Source of the DNA: Ceratorhiza oryzae-sativae
Taxonomy: Eukaryota; Basidiomycota; Agaricomycetes; Cantharellales; Ceratobasidiaceae
Assembly (NCBI GenBank): GCA_030998015.1
Contig: JARWMV010000051.1
Location: 1 to 64,000, forward strand
Direction: 5' to 3'
Length of the DNA stretch: 64,000 nucleotides
Below, piece after piece: positions 32,201-44,941 of the stretch. The translations under genes and the position numbers were made by a program. A model generated the notes under the pieces. That model saw only the letters and a list, made by a program, of their open reading frames with translations, did not search any database and had not been told where the DNA came from. Each line of letters opens with the position of its first letter. Position 1 is the stretch's first letter.

Positions 32201-32885
32201 TTCGGACTTGCTGAGGAGAAAGGCCGTAGGGTCACGTACCAGGAGTTGCACGACAAGGTTGACTGGGACACCCTTGTTCGTCATGGCAGATTTCGCATGA
32301 CAAGTATGGGGGACCGAGTTCGTGCGACCCGTCTGATTCAGGCCTCCCCAAAGTCTCGCGATAACTCATTCATACGGGTGCGTATTTTGCATGCACCTAT
32401 CCTTCTTGCGTTTGCAGCACTAATACACAAATCTGGCTAGTACGAGCCGTTGCCAGATGAAAACTATCGCTTCAACCACCTCGAGGACCAGGCACATCAC
32501 GTGCTCCACTACGGCCGAGTCAAAGATATATTCTACGTCGAATACAAGCAAAACCGCCCGTAAGTCTATATTTTTTGAAACTTTTGTAGTACGCTAACAT
32601 CAAGATAGGGTGGAAGTTCGGAAACCTTATCTACTGGCTCTCGTTGAAGAGTGCAGCGACACACGCGGTCTCGATGCGACACTTCCCGAAAACCCCCTCG
32701 TTACGTATAACCGACTTGAGACTGCCCATATCATCAATCTTGGAACGGTACATGCTGCCGTCGGAAGGATAAAGGTCGGCGGTCGAAATACATGGGCGAT
32801 TCTGGACCGGAGTCGAGGTGCGCGCACCCAGTTCAACAACGACGACGGCATCCCCGATCCCGCATTAAACCCCGAGCTGTACTGA
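29205..32885 (+). pseudogene. Tnp2-type (CACTA, Transposase_21) transposase, nine exons, one nonsense codon
   Basis: The N-terminus has a C2H2-like finger (CPCCLRDFATDREVRLHKAE) and a long acidic region. Exons: 29205-29541, 29602-29673, 29733-29993, 30047-31517, 31569-31682, 31734-32062, 32102-about 32378, 32441-32559, 32609-32885, with GT-AG introns of 39-62 nt. Exon 4 carries the Tnp2 core: DVLDGEIY, LGLGTDGFSMF, STAWPLILVNYNL, VIPGPTECKDINSFLVPLVEEL, HNAMTPC. A TGA at 30940-30942 replaces a conserved Arg, and the exon 6/7 junction is one base out of frame. It would excise and insert CACTA elements by a DDE mechanism. Two lesions suggest recent inactivation. Confidence 0.8.
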
Positions 32886-34251
32886 AACAGCAGCACTCGC
32901 TCCTTTGCTCTCGCATGTCACGATTCGTACTTTTATTTCTTGTATTTCGAGTTTACTTTCGCCGTCTACGCACTGTCCCCCTATTCTTTCGCCCATATGA
33001 CACATGACTGCGCTGTATCAAACGTTGAGCTATTTTGCTCTTCCCCTTTTCTTTATATTTTCCGTGTGTTGTTTAGCTCTCCCACACGTGTAGTTCTCGC
33101 TCTAAAGTTATTGCTATATATCATCTTTCGTTCGACCTCTATATATGCTTTGGACTCCTTAGAGGACCTGGCCGCCCTCGAGTCCAGACCGCCGGAGCCG
33201 AGGGACTTAAAGCCGTCCACGGCGTCCCTGGTCGTCCAATTTGCTTTCGCGAGCCCACGGCTCGGCCTGTCAAAAATGGATCCCAATGGACTGATTTTTT
33301 GACGGGATCTCCCCGGCGTCCCTTAGGGACGCCAAGGGAGGACGTCGTAGTCCAGGGGACTTTGATGAGATCCACGCACTTCCTACAGTGCTACTTGTGG
33401 GGCTGGCGGCTTGCGCAAGTCGCAACGCAAAACCCCCGACTCGAGCGGCGACGTAGACGGGAACCAGCCAACTCGCTGCACAACTCGACAGTGGGTCACA
33501 CAGAGTTCATCGGTAAGTGGGCAAGCTATCGGGAGTTCGATAACTAATGTATCAATACAACTCACAGGCTGCTACTAAGGCTCAGTCCATTCGCGCCTCA
33601 CGGAAGAAGGCCGGTAACTGGTACTTTCGAATAACACAATCTCTTGATCTAACCGATGTGCGATATGGGAACATCGTAACCTCCACCCCCCAATGGATTT
33701 TTTCCTTTTCTCTTTCATGACCTACACGATACTCTATTTGCTCTATTATCTCTGCCTTTCGTTATGTTCAGTGATGTCTCCAGGTCCCTACGGTTATGTG
33801 TACGCGACCTCCCACGATATACGAACATTCCATAGCTCAGAAATACGATACATTATTCTACATGTCATTGCGTGAACAGTAAATTATGGCCCAAGGACCG
33901 GTTCCTTGGCACGGAAAATATGATACGGGAGGACCCATGCACAGTCCCCTGGGGCCGTTTTTTACTTCCCCAGGAGCATCGTCCACGGCACCGGTCTGAG
34001 GTGTCCAGGACTACAAAAAAGGTCCCGAGAACAGTTTGGCACGTTTCAGACATTTCGAGCCGCCAAAAGGCAGCTCCGAAGGCCGAATTCAGACTTTTTG
34101 GCTGTTTATGGAGGCTCGGACCTTAAACTGGTGTTTTGGATCGAGCGCGAGAAGGCCCCAGGGGCATTCTTTATGGACCGGATTGTCCGGTTCCTGGAGC
34201 ATTTTATTGACGTGAATCTCGGGCCTTAGGTTACGGCCCTGACTTCCCACA
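32886..34251. other. Spacer between the two Tnp2 genes, rich in palindromes and CCCCAGG/GTCCAGG motifs
   Basis: No convincing gene. GGCGTCCCTTAGGGACGCC near 33315 is a near-perfect palindrome. Short motifs related to GTCCAGG or CCCCAGG recur near 33188, 33355, 33953, 33975, 34002, 34158 and 34191 in both orientations. CACTA elements carry such subterminal arrays, so this may hold element termini. No CACTA terminal repeat was identified. Confidence 0.4.
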
Positions 34252-35915
34252 GTGCCGTATCGGACCGAGGAGAGGATGAAACGTCAGATGGAAAAGATAG
34301 AAAAGGCACAGTCTAAAGCTGAGTTTGAGGAATTTGCTAAACAATATGGCATTTCTGGCCGGACTGTACTTGATCGCATCCCCTCGCTCCAGCGCCTGAC
34401 ATTGTACCCCCACGAATTCCTCCACTTGTTCCTGCTCAATCATATCCCCGACTTGATCACGCTTTGGGTCAGCGGTCACCCTTCAATAACTAATGCTGGG
34501 TGCGAACATTATCTAATTTCAAAGGCTGACTGGGCTGCCATTGGACGCGAGACCGAAGCTTCAACATACTTGATCCCTAGCGCCTTTTCTCGACCATTGC
34601 CTAACATCGAGACTCACTGGCAACTTTTCTGTGGTGAATCTTGGTCTTTGTGGTCTATCTATGTTGGGCCTATTGTGCTTCGAGGCCGTCTCCCAAAAAA
34701 GTATTATGATCATTTTATGGAACTCGTCGCGATCATCAAATGTCTGATTCAGTACGAGAATACAACCGAGCGGATTGAAAAACTATGCGAGAAAATTGCT
34801 GGATATGTCGAGCGGTACGAAGAGTAAGTCAAGATTTTACTCACCTTTCTCTAGGCTAAAACTTGTTCTAGGTATTATTACCAGTATAACTACAACCGGC
34901 GTTGTGTTTGTAAACTTACAGTCCACGCCTTGCTCCACATCGCCGACGAAGTCCTTCGATGCGGGCCGGTCTGGGTTTTTTGGTCTTATCTCACCGAACG
35001 ATACTGCCGCGAGATTATCGCATGCGCTCGACAGCGGGTGGTTCCGTTTGCAACTGTCCGAAACTACGTTCTTCAAATGTCTCAGCTCACCTCGGTCTCG
35101 ATGCGATTCTCGGAGGTCCGAAAGGCTTTACTCTTCGGGAAATCCGATGCACCGGTAGACGTAAGCAGGATGGAGACAAAATATACTGAATGTAAGTCTT
35201 TTTCGTCTACTCACAGACTCAATCTAATAGGTCAAGACCCCGATGTCATCCTTTGACGCCCTCGCCTCCCTGGGTTCCGCATGCAACCCAACGTCCGACG
35301 CTGAGTTGCGGCATTCCTAAGCACCAACATGAACACCGAGCGCTCGCATCACGAATGAATGCAATATCTTCCTGAACGGTGTGAGCGCTGGGGAAAGCTC
35401 CGGATTGGAGACGGGGGGGATTGTATTGGGTGCGCGTGCTCGAGAAACCCGCTTTCAGCACATGGTATGCGCGATAACACATTTATTCGGGTAAGTCGGC
35501 TCATTCCATTTCTTCAAATACTAACACTGTCTAGTTCGAGTGCGAGGTAGACAAAAATTACCGCAATAACAGACAGATCGAAATGGTGAATGAAATCGGC
35601 TATGGACGACTCGACTTCATCTTGGCGATTACCCTCCCCACCAATCCCGACTTCAGCGTCCCTCACCCACAGCTACACGTCCTCGCTCACATTACGGAAG
35701 CCAAGGACGTTAAAGGCGACGCTTCGACATCGCTTTTATCATACACCGAGCTCGGCCGATCATTCGTCCTTAACGTTACGCCGGTAAAGAGCGTAGTCGG
35801 GCGGGTTGAAACGCGAGGCGTCAAGGCGAACGGAGAGTGGGTTATTATTGATCGCAGCGACACGCTCTGTGAGACGACATTTCATCAGGACGAGCAGGAG
35901 TACGAGGAAGATTGA
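34252..35915 (+). pseudogene. Second Tnp2-family gene, 5'-truncated relative to the first
   Basis: Exon 34252-34824 (YGISGRTVLDRIPSLQRLTL, then LPNIETHWQLFCGESWSLWS and LRGRLPKKYYDHFMELVAII) matches the second half of exon 4 of the upstream gene. After an intron ending near 34871 comes YQYNYNRRCVCKLTVHALLH and GPVWVFWSYLTERYCREII, then MRDNTFIR, an intron (35491-35534), and FECEVDKNYRNN to a stop at 35915. The catalytic core of Tnp2 (DGFSMF region) is missing. Identity with the first copy is low, so this is an old paralogue, not a recent duplicate. Stops near 35255 leave its integrity uncertain. Confidence 0.6.
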
Positions 35916-37965
35916 CACCCATGTGGAGTACTCACCAGAATATATGTATGCGCGAAGACATGTATGACCTAAGTTGAATTTACCTGTATGGATTTCTGAT
36001 ATCTGGGCGCCGAAAACTTACCTGGGTCGATTTACATGGGACATGTATGATCAGACCGGTATACGGGGGTCACCTACCTAAGTTTAGGTGGAATTCAATT
36101 CACAGTGTTAAGGCGGTAGCCGAGCGAACGGGAAAGCGGATTGGAGCGAGCATTTTGCTTGTCCCGCGCGGTACCATCGGATGCCCGCTGGCGTGGAGGC
36201 TACTGGGAGGGAGGCGGCCGCAAGGGGTTCAAAATGCGGATACTGCATTTGTGGGTAAAATCACAATTTATGACCGCAGGCTGGGAGCGGCGAAGGGCGC
36301 GCGAGAGAAAGCAAGGCGCGGTGTGTGTAGGATTCACCGACGCATGAGGTATAGAGCGAGTGAAAAGAATCCGTTGGGCGAATGGAGGATACTTTTTCCG
36401 GCTGTTGGATACACAAGGAACGTAGCCTGGTATTGAGATCTAGGCAACGATTCAAGAGTTAAGAAATTCGAGCGCAGGACGGAGAGCGGCGAGCAGTTCA
36501 CGAGGAGATTAATCGAGCGTAAGATTTGCCAGCGATGGATGCGTAGAAGGTACTGTTGAATTTACAATCATATGCGTGTATGTATGCGCATATTAGTTTC
36601 TGTTTCGTATCCCCCTCTCTGATATCATGCGCGAGTTCGCGGGAACCCCCTCTCTCCTTCCTTAGTTCTCTACCTTCGTAGTTGAGCTAAGTACGATTTG
36701 TATCTTAGCCACGAGATACCTCCCTGCGTGAGAGGTACATCAGGGCGCTGGTCGACATTTGACATCCCAGCGAGCGGTTGCGTTGATCCCAAGTGTCTAA
36801 ACGTCTATAGAAGGTTGAAGGCCGATGCGTCTTGAGCATCAATCGTTTAGACAGAGTCCAATTCCGATCATACGAGATCGATCATTTTGGACGATATCGC
36901 TGCAAAATTAATGAGAACCGTGAGCAAAGGAATCCATTTGCTCCATGGATGATAGACAAGCGAGGCGGATAAGCATCATAACCGGGGAGTAGATAAGGAA
37001 TGAAGAATGCGGATGGAAATTAGCTGCAGTATTTTATTCGGCTCGTGTGGATGTGAGGAGGAGCAACTCGCCTTGTCCGCGCGTCGTTAATGGTAGCCGC
37101 GGATATGTGCCATAATCGTGCACCTCGCCGTCACTGTGAAGCTATATGGCATGATCAACTCTGGGACGGGGATGGCTGGGAGGCGGTATATATAAACGAC
37201 TCGAAAACGACAAAGCAGACGTGCTTGGGGGCTGGTGCTCATTGTGTGTCGCAAGCTGCAACGGCAGGTGCTTTTCTCCCCAGGCTGACATGGCGCTGTT
37301 CTGTGGAAGCGATCATGGTCATGGTCGTGGCGCGGTGTCGCGGGTGCGACTGTGGCTGTGCAGTCTGACCATTGTGGTTCCGTTCCCCGAGCGAGATCTC
37401 AACATTCCCCACTGTCTATGCAACATATGCGTCTACGAGAAAATTTTGGCTAAATGAATTCTCACGCTAACTCATGCTGACGATCACTGGTTTTACGCTG
37501 CAGGCAAGAGTTCCAAAGTAAATGACATTCAACCAGCGTGTAAATGGATCCGTATCTCAATAGTACGCGTTATATACCGTCATACTGGTCTGCCTTTTCC
37601 CTCACCTGAATTCATTTCAATAGTTAATAGCTCTCTATTGGAGCTTAATATCTACCGCTGTGCTACGTAAACGGATATGAAACCCGACCAAGTTGGTTGC
37701 CATTGATGAAATTTCGCTTGAGACCTGGATTCATGCTCTGGTCACCCGTGCAATGTCTCTGAACCCGGCGATCGTAGGAGACGCTATTTATCCTTCAACC
37801 AGGCCGCCACTTTCTGAGGTTTCTTCAAGCCACAGCCAGTGAAGCAATGGATTCAATAATGGAAGGAGAGCTTGAACGCGTTTTGATTACAGCGGATATT
37901 GAAGCCGACAATCGGGACAAGCAAACAAGGAAGTACAGAGAATACATATTTCAGAAGTGAAGGAT
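35916..37965. other. Intergenic spacer, 2 kb
   Basis: No ORF shows domain-like composition; the longest (36047-36436) is Arg/Gly-rich with no recognisable feature. A 3' UTR for the downstream minus-strand gene is expected near 37900. Confidence 0.4.
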
Positions 37966-40900
37966 CTACCTATCGCTCGTTGGTTCAGCAGCCGCGTACA
38001 CACTGGCCCATTCAGTACCGTGCCTGAAGCGCGACAGATCAAGCCATACAGGATGCGGAGCATCTCTCGAAATCACAATCAATGAGTCGTCAAGTTGAGG
38101 CCTTTGATACTCGGGAGGCAACCAGAAGAGTAGTTCACCAGGTGACAGAGAGACCCATCCGTTATGATCGCAAAATTTCATCAGACGAGAAGCATTCCGA
38201 TAACGAGTGGTATCGGTTTGCATGTTAGGAAGACGAGTTGCAGGAGAATCTTGTGGACCGGGAGTAATCCGATGTATGTCCTGAATGGTATTGCCTGTGG
38301 GACCTTGACGAAGGTCCTGCCCCAGGGGCCGTTCGTATGAGGAGCTGTAGTCGAGGTGTGAGATCCGAACACTGTCGTCAAATGAGCCAGAGACAATGTG
38401 ACGACCATCAGGCGAGCATGCAACAGAAAGGACCCAGTCTTCGTGGCCAGCAAGTGGTTGACCAACTGCAGCACCTGTATGCGCATCCCACACTCGCACT
38501 GTCTTGTCATCTGAGCCAGAGACGATGTGACGACCATCAGGCGAGTATGCAACAGACCAGACCGAGGATTCGTGGCCAGCAAGTGGTTGACCAACTGCAG
38601 CACCTGTATGCGCATCCCACACTCGCACTGTGTTGTCAGATGAGCCAGAGACGATGTGACGACCATCAGGCGAGTATGCAACAGAAAGGACCCAGTCTTC
38701 GTGGCCAGCAAGTGGTTGACCAACTGCAGCACCTGTATGCGCATCCCACACTCGCACTGTCTTGTCATCTGAGCCAGAGACGATGTGACGACCATCAGGC
38801 GAGTATGCAACAGACCAGACCGAGGATTCGTGGCCAGCAAGTGGTTGACCAACTGCAGCACCTGTATGCGCATCCCACACTCGCACTGTGTTGTCAGATG
38901 AGCCAGAGACGATGTGACGACCATCAGGCGAGTATGCAACAGAAAGGACCCAATCTTCGTGGCCAGCAAGCGGTTGACCAACTGCAGCACCTGTATGCGC
39001 ATCCCACACTCGCACTGTCTTGTCATCTGAGCCAGAGACGATGTGACGACCATCAGGCGAGTATGCAACAGACCAGACCGAGGATTCGTGGCCAGCAAGT
39101 GGTTGACCAACTGCAGCACCTGTATGCGCATCCCACACTCGCACTGTCTTGTCAGATGAGCCAGAGACGATGTGACGACCATCAGGCGAGTATGCAACAG
39201 AAAGGACCGAGGATTCGTGGCCAGCAAGTGGTTGACCAACTGCAGCACCTGTATGCGCATCCCACACTCGCACTGTCTTGTCAGATGAGCCAGAGACGAT
39301 GTGACGGCCATCAGGCGAGTATCTAACACATGAAACACTATCCCCATGAGGAATGAGTTGGGACCATGGAGCCCACCCTTGTGTCCTGCCGCGTATGATT
39401 CGGATTGTATTCGAGAACTGGCTTTTACCGACCATCCCAAGCGAGCAATCTGACGGTAAAAAGGCCAAGGCTGATGTGTACAAGTGAGGTGTACTTTCTC
39501 TTATGGGAATAGAGAACATTTGCATAAAACGATCAACATCGTTCAGCGTTTCATTAATCTCCACATCTTGTTCCTGCTGGTAAAAAATCGTCATAATTGT
39601 GTCGCCTCAGTGGCTCACGTGGAGCCTGCATATGTCCACCCACCATATAACAGGCCTGCAGCATTCGTATGCTTGACAATACGATGTCAAACCTTTTCAG
39701 GAGACTGAGGACTTCAATCCAGTATAGCAATCTCGTCCCAAATAGAACTTTCATCGCTTCGTCGCATAACCTAAGCCTCTTTTCTTCCCCACTTTCGGCC
39801 AGATGGTCTGCCCAATACGTGCAGCAGTATCTCAGGCATGGTTGGATATTGCCGTCAATCCGCTGCTCCAAATCCTCCACTTCATCGTTGCGCTTGTAGG
39901 ATGTTTCAAGTCCACATATATTAAACCTGAGTTGGTTGACCATTACGGACAGACAACGGGCGGCGAAGTGTGCGTTTTGCTCGGTTAGGTCTACCGCATA
40001 TTCTCTCGACCTCTTAGAGTCCAGAATATAATCGGCGAAAGAGGCATGGTATACACGGACAGCGTCCCCGAGGTCACGGTCGATGTAAAGTACGGAGCCC
40101 AAGCTAGTGACAACCGACTGCAAGACGTCTTCCCTCATTTGATCTCCATACAGTTTACTCAATTCCGTGATCGACAAGGGTGAGCGAGTGGAGCAAACAA
40201 TAATCGCTCCCAAGCATTTTCGCACTGCTTCAGTCGCCCGATCTGCCCGCTGGCGTTTGTCTCTGCTAGCCTCGATAGCCATCTTGTACAGGTCGTCGAG
40301 TGGTCCGGATGGCTCCCCAGTCGCTGCGCTGTTTAAAATTCCATCCAAGGCCCCACGGGGGTCATGGTCGGACAACACGAGGTCGCACGCAGTGCGGGCC
40401 CAAATGAACAACCCTGCGGCTTTTGCGACGATACTGTCTGTTGCGTCGCCAGGTAGTGATTTTGATTTGGATGATCGATCAAAAAGATGCTTCACATACA
40501 CACGTATATCATCTGAAGCGTTGTGAGTGAACACATCACGAACGGCGAAGGATCGCCGGTCGCAGCGGTCAAAGAACTCTTGGATATCCGAGTCGGGACG
40601 GCTAGTGATGATGATCCTCAGCCACGGTACCACCCTCAATAGATGCGGGATCAATTCAAGGAGCTGCTGGCGCTCATCGCTAGGTCCACTTTCGTCCAGC
40701 GCATCCACAACAATGATATCTGGATTTTCCGGGGTTGAAAGTTCCAGTAATCCAAGAATCCCTTGAACCAACTTTTTGAATTGAGTCTGCATTGGTGATT
40801 CTGAGAGCATCAGATCTGCCTCGAGCAATTTTTGTAGAGCAAGCCCGTACTCGGGATGTCTCATGGCTAGCCTGCATATAACCGTTGAGAGAATTCGCTG

Positions 40901-42515
40901 GGGTTCACGCCGTTCCGGCTCATCACGTTTACAGAAGAAACTTCCCACAAGTGTGCCTCCATCGTCAAGGATCTGGCAGACGGAAGTCGCTATAGAGCTT
41001 TTTCCAAGGCCCGCCTGACCGTGCACCCACATGAGTCTCTTATCTCCTTCCGAACCGCTCGAGTCGATAGGGAGTCGAGCCCAATCGGTTATATCTTGAA
41101 TAATTTCTGCGCGAGTGCCAGTCAAGCAGGCACGCTGTGGATCATATTGCGCTTTGCCTATGGGTTTCAGTTTATCGAGGAGAAACCGACGAGCTGTGCC
41201 GCTATGGTCACTAATACTGCACGTAATACTATCACACCTTACGAACCATTCTCGTCCAACATCTGAACTGCTTGGATACTCACACCCCGATCGAACACCT
41301 CCTTGAGGTCCCGCAGCCTATTCAACATCCTATCAACCGTTTCTTGTGCGTTCGAGCCAGTCAATGTTCTCCATGTGGAAGCTTTCGTAGAGAAATTTAG
41401 CGCGAACGAAGAATTGAAGCAAGATTATCTCACCGGTTTCCCCGGACTTGTACTTGATTGCAAAATTCGAGGCATCTTCAATAATTTTCCACAGGTCCTC
41501 TATGGCTTGCCGGAGCTGGGGTAACGTCGCAGCTTTCTTTACTGCCTCCGCAGAGGGAGGATCTTGGCAAGTGCCTCGACCAGGGTGGCTACACATTCGT
41601 CGCATTTGTCTTGCGCTTCCAGTGTCTATAATCGATAAATATGCGTGAGTCCAATATTTAATGTGGTTGTAGTCAAAGCGAATGACGTACACCCCATGCC
41701 ATGTTGAACACGGCAAATACCTCCTGGGCTCGAGGATCGAGCTGACAGACGCTCAGCGGTATCCGGTTTCTCGGTTGGGGTGTCGACTCACTTCAGCCAC
41801 TGCACCTCCAAACTCCAGAACGGATTTTATCACATTCCTGGCGGGACCGAGATTCTCCAGCAGTCGCTTCTGTCGTTTGACGGCTTCTGCCTCCGATAGC
41901 GCCTTTGCCGCGACTACTTCGTTCTGGGATTGAATCAGGAGTGAGCATGTGTTTATTTTCAACGATGTGCGGCTCACTGTTTGAGGCGCAGGATGGACAA
42001 CACTAATCGAGGCGCCTGGTCGGCTGCAATCTAAGAAGATGATATTTTCTCATCAACAAAAATGACAATACGGCGCTATTCCTGTGGCCTACCCCGACTG
42101 ATAATAAGAGACTCGTCCAGGTCCCTCACACTATACTCAATGGACCAGACGCGCAGGCGGCCACGGAAAGAGTGATGCTCGTATGCGCGTATTTCGATAG
42201 TGGAATCAGGGTGAACATCACTACCAATGGAATGCGAGCATTAGCGCCGTAAAATAAGGCATGAATTCACAGTCTCACAAATAGATGTGGTTGCTCCAGT
42301 GCAGCACCCTTCCGCGTGGAATTCTCGGTAAGCGCCACTTTTCATCTCCATCAGCCAGGATTTTGAGACTCATATCATACTTGGAATGCATCGGTTGTAG
42401 CTTGATTTCTAGCCGAGAGGATGAGCAAGGTAACGGGCGGCGACAAGGGTCAGCGCGTACCCTGAATGCGATATCTCGAGGCATCTGGGGGTCTGTTGAT
42501 ACTTGGAGTTGTCAT
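37966..42515 (-). CDS. NACHT-WD40 STAND receptor (HET-E-like) with an N-terminal C2-like domain
   Basis: The start is taken at 42515 (MTTPSINRPPDASRYRIQ). Short exons give a C2-like domain (SLKILADGDEKWRLPR; SDVHPDSTIEIRAYEHHSF), then a helical region (41977-41333). The main exon (about 41205-39644) has the NACHT entry motif LKPIGKAQYDPQRACLTGTR, Walker A GQAGLGKSS, Walker B IIVVDALDE and the sensor region RIIITSRPD. A 67-nt intron (39643-39577) joins it in frame to the WD exon, with STPHLYTSALAFLP and eight 43-residue WD repeats. These proteins sense non-self through the WD propeller and trigger heterokaryon-incompatibility-type death by NACHT oligomerisation. No lesion is visible in the main exons. 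The 5' exon borders are approximate. Confidence 0.85.
38372..39355 (-). repeat. Eight near-identical 129-bp WD40 repeats, last six alternating in type
   Basis: Each repeat encodes a 43-residue unit with YSPDGRHIVSGS and VRVWDAHTGAAVGQPLAG. Variation is confined to a few codons (ESSVW/EDWVL/ESSVL; SSDK/SDDK/SSDN). Repeats 3-8 alternate ESSVW and EDWVL types, so the amplified unit appears to be a 258-bp dimer. Confidence 0.93.
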
Positions 42516-42739
42516 TTCGCGAACAAATGTGCGCTGGCTAGTGGTTAGGGTGTGGTGGTACAGCTCAATGCAACGAGGCTCCGCATGCTGGTCCGCTGAC
42601 TAATATCACAGCCACCACTCCACTGTAGCTCTGTAGACTCCTTCCCAGTCATGTTCTCGCACGTTACGTGCTTTTCTTAAACTTATGCGAGCACGGCGTG
42701 CTCGAACGACTGGCACCACTCTTCGGCGCTTAGTTTTGT
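42516..42739. promoter_or_regulatory. Divergent promoter region between NACHT-WD40 and DUF6589 genes
   Basis: About 220 bp separates the divergent starts (to the first in-frame codon at 42740; about 330 bp if the DUF6589 start is 42842). No clear TATA box was identified. Confidence 0.4.
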
Positions 42740-42841
42740 TTGGCCGATCTGAGCCCCTCTCCATCACTCCTTCGTGATCCATCGAGTCACATTCGCACGC
42801 TTCACGTGACGGGCCTCCTATCTCCTTTTCCGCCACTTGTT

Positions 42842-44941
42842 ATGATCCTCAGAGAACAGCTAGACGTCTTTGCTAGAATACTTCAAAATGATGATATATC
42901 ATTATTTGACTTGATACATGCATATATTGCTGAGCCCGAGCCAACCGAGGCGATTTTTGCACTACAACAACAAATTTGCAGCCCTCCGGCACTAAATGCA
43001 CTTATATGTACCCTCCTGAACACGCCTCAAACCGCCCCCACCATTAATCGCATCGCTCACAACATCGCCCTTCGTACCCATGCATGCGAACTGGGCTCGC
43101 TACTCCTACCCGCTGCCGGGTTCCACTTCAATGTGGCACATGCGAAGCCCTCGCAGTTCTCTGAAATTTCAAGCATGAAAATGGCAAGCACCTTTGAAGA
43201 GCGCTGCCCGTCTGTATGGAGACTATTTGGAACGCTTCTAAACGTTGTGGCGATTCAGAGGGAGGCCGCCTCAGCCAACGAACAGGGCGACTACTTGACG
43301 GAGATTACATACCGTCATCGGGCCGACAAACCCTCCCTCCCAATGCCGGAGCTGTCTGCTGCCGATGTAGCGTCAGATGTGGGTGCCGATATGCCAGATG
43401 AGGGCTGGGGGATGCATATAGATGACGATCTACTCGAAGACGAGCTCGAGGCTTCGGAATCGAATGGAGTTGGCCAAGGGCAGTCTGGCGACGTTCAGAG
43501 TGTACAAACGGGCGCACCTTGGCAGAAGAACAAGGGAAAGGCGTTACAGAAACAGATAGAGTGGACATATGTGGTGAGTCTTATTTAAAGAATATAATAA
43601 AATTTGTACTGACCAGTCTGAATACAGCGGCGCCTCGCTCTGTTCAGCATCTGCATGAACAATAGCAATGCGCGTTGTAATAGCCTACAGGCGATTATTG
43701 GCATGTTTGCTCACACCGAGAATACCTCCGAGAGAACAATCGAGTTCCTCTCACATGCAGGCTTGAGCGTGGCGCCAACGTCAATAAATCGGATGGTCGA
43801 CCAAATGTCCAAAGAGGCACGCAAATCGCTGAAAAGCGAGCTGGCAGGTCTAGTTTCGGCGATTGGGCTAGATAACCTCAAGGCTCGATTTGATACAGAA
43901 CAACCCACAGCCGAAAACCCAGGCCAACTGGTTAGCATGGCCTCAGCCGCATTCTTCCTGCTTCGGCCTGGGACGATGAAGGAGGACTTACGGGTGTGCG
44001 AAGAGTTATGGGCATGCTCGGAATTTAACCCGTATCGCTCATTGCCACCCGTAGTATTCTTGCATGACCGATTGATGTCGATGATTGCAAAGACGTCGTT
44101 CGTGTCGGACGATGAGAAGAGCATCCACTCATTATTTGCCTGGCATGTCTGCGATATTTTACTGAGCGAGGACCTGGAAACAAAACCAGCGGACCTGAAA
44201 AAAATATTTCGCCAGGAATGTTTGGGCTTACCGGCTCAACGAAGCTGGATCCCTTGCACAAAAACGACGCAGAAGCCTATACCCACAATGGACATTAGCC
44301 TATCGACGACAGATGGCAACACTCGGGCGATGAACAAAATACTTGAGCGGGGAGGCGCAATTAAAGAACAACTGAAGGCCTACATTATACTTATGCATGC
44401 CGATTTGGGGATGGTCGAAAAATTCTTGAGCCTCCAAGAAAGTCAAGCAATCGAGGACGAAGCGTGGGACCGCCTCCAGTTTGTTGTTTCCCTACCCGGG
44501 TGGTTTCATATTCGTATGGCCCTGGCCGACGCCATGCATCAACTATAGATCCATCCTGAGAGGTCTTGTGCCAGCCATCCAACTCACCCACACTCCCTAT
44601 TCCACCTTTGTACACTCTTATGGCCTAGAGAGATAGGGAAAATCAGTACCAATCCAGGGTTTCGACGAACTCACAGCCTAATACAGCACCTGGCACTTGT
44701 GACAATCACTGACGGCTGGCGATTGACGGTCAGGAGGATATATGGCGTCGACCTAAAGGATTGGAGACCGACATGGGAGCAAGTGGTCCACGTTTCTCAT
44801 CAGGTAGTCAGCGAGCACGTTGCTGCTTTATCATATCGCCCTGCCCATTGCTCCGGAACCAGCAGCGATATGGTCCATGACCAGGTCCAACTGTTTAATC
44901 AAAATGTGCTACTCTACCTCAGCGTCACGCAAGCTGCTTGA
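42842..44941 (+). pseudogene. DUF6589-family protein, two exons, one in-frame TAG
   Basis: Start taken at MILREQLDVFARILQNDD (42842); an in-frame upstream extension reaches 42740. Exon 1 ends at 43573 and a 54-nt intron (43574-43627) joins in frame to RRLALFSICMNNSN. Family hallmarks in exon 2 are TIEFLSHAGLSVAPTSINRM, LDNLKARFDT, and LMHADLGMVEKF to LQFVVSLPGWFHIRMALADA. A TAG at 44546-44548 interrupts; the same frame then continues with IHPERS, PREIGKISTNPGFRRTHSLI and VTITDGWRLTVRR to 44941. It is shorter at the C-terminus than I expect for the family. The molecular function of DUF6589 is unknown; many basidiomycetes carry numerous copies. Confidence 0.75.

Noticed and set aside
36047..36436. 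129-codon ORF as a gene
   Set aside because: Arg/Gly-rich composition, overlapping frames of similar length, and no motif.
38337..39326. Long antisense and alternative-frame ORFs (329 and 419 codons) across the WD40 array
   Set aside because: They are by-products of a 129-bp repeat (a multiple of three) that happens to lack stops in other frames; only the minus-strand WD40 frame has domain sense.
38372..39355. CRISPR-like regular repeats
   Set aside because: The repeats are contiguous 129-bp coding units with no unique spacers, and the genome is eukaryotic.
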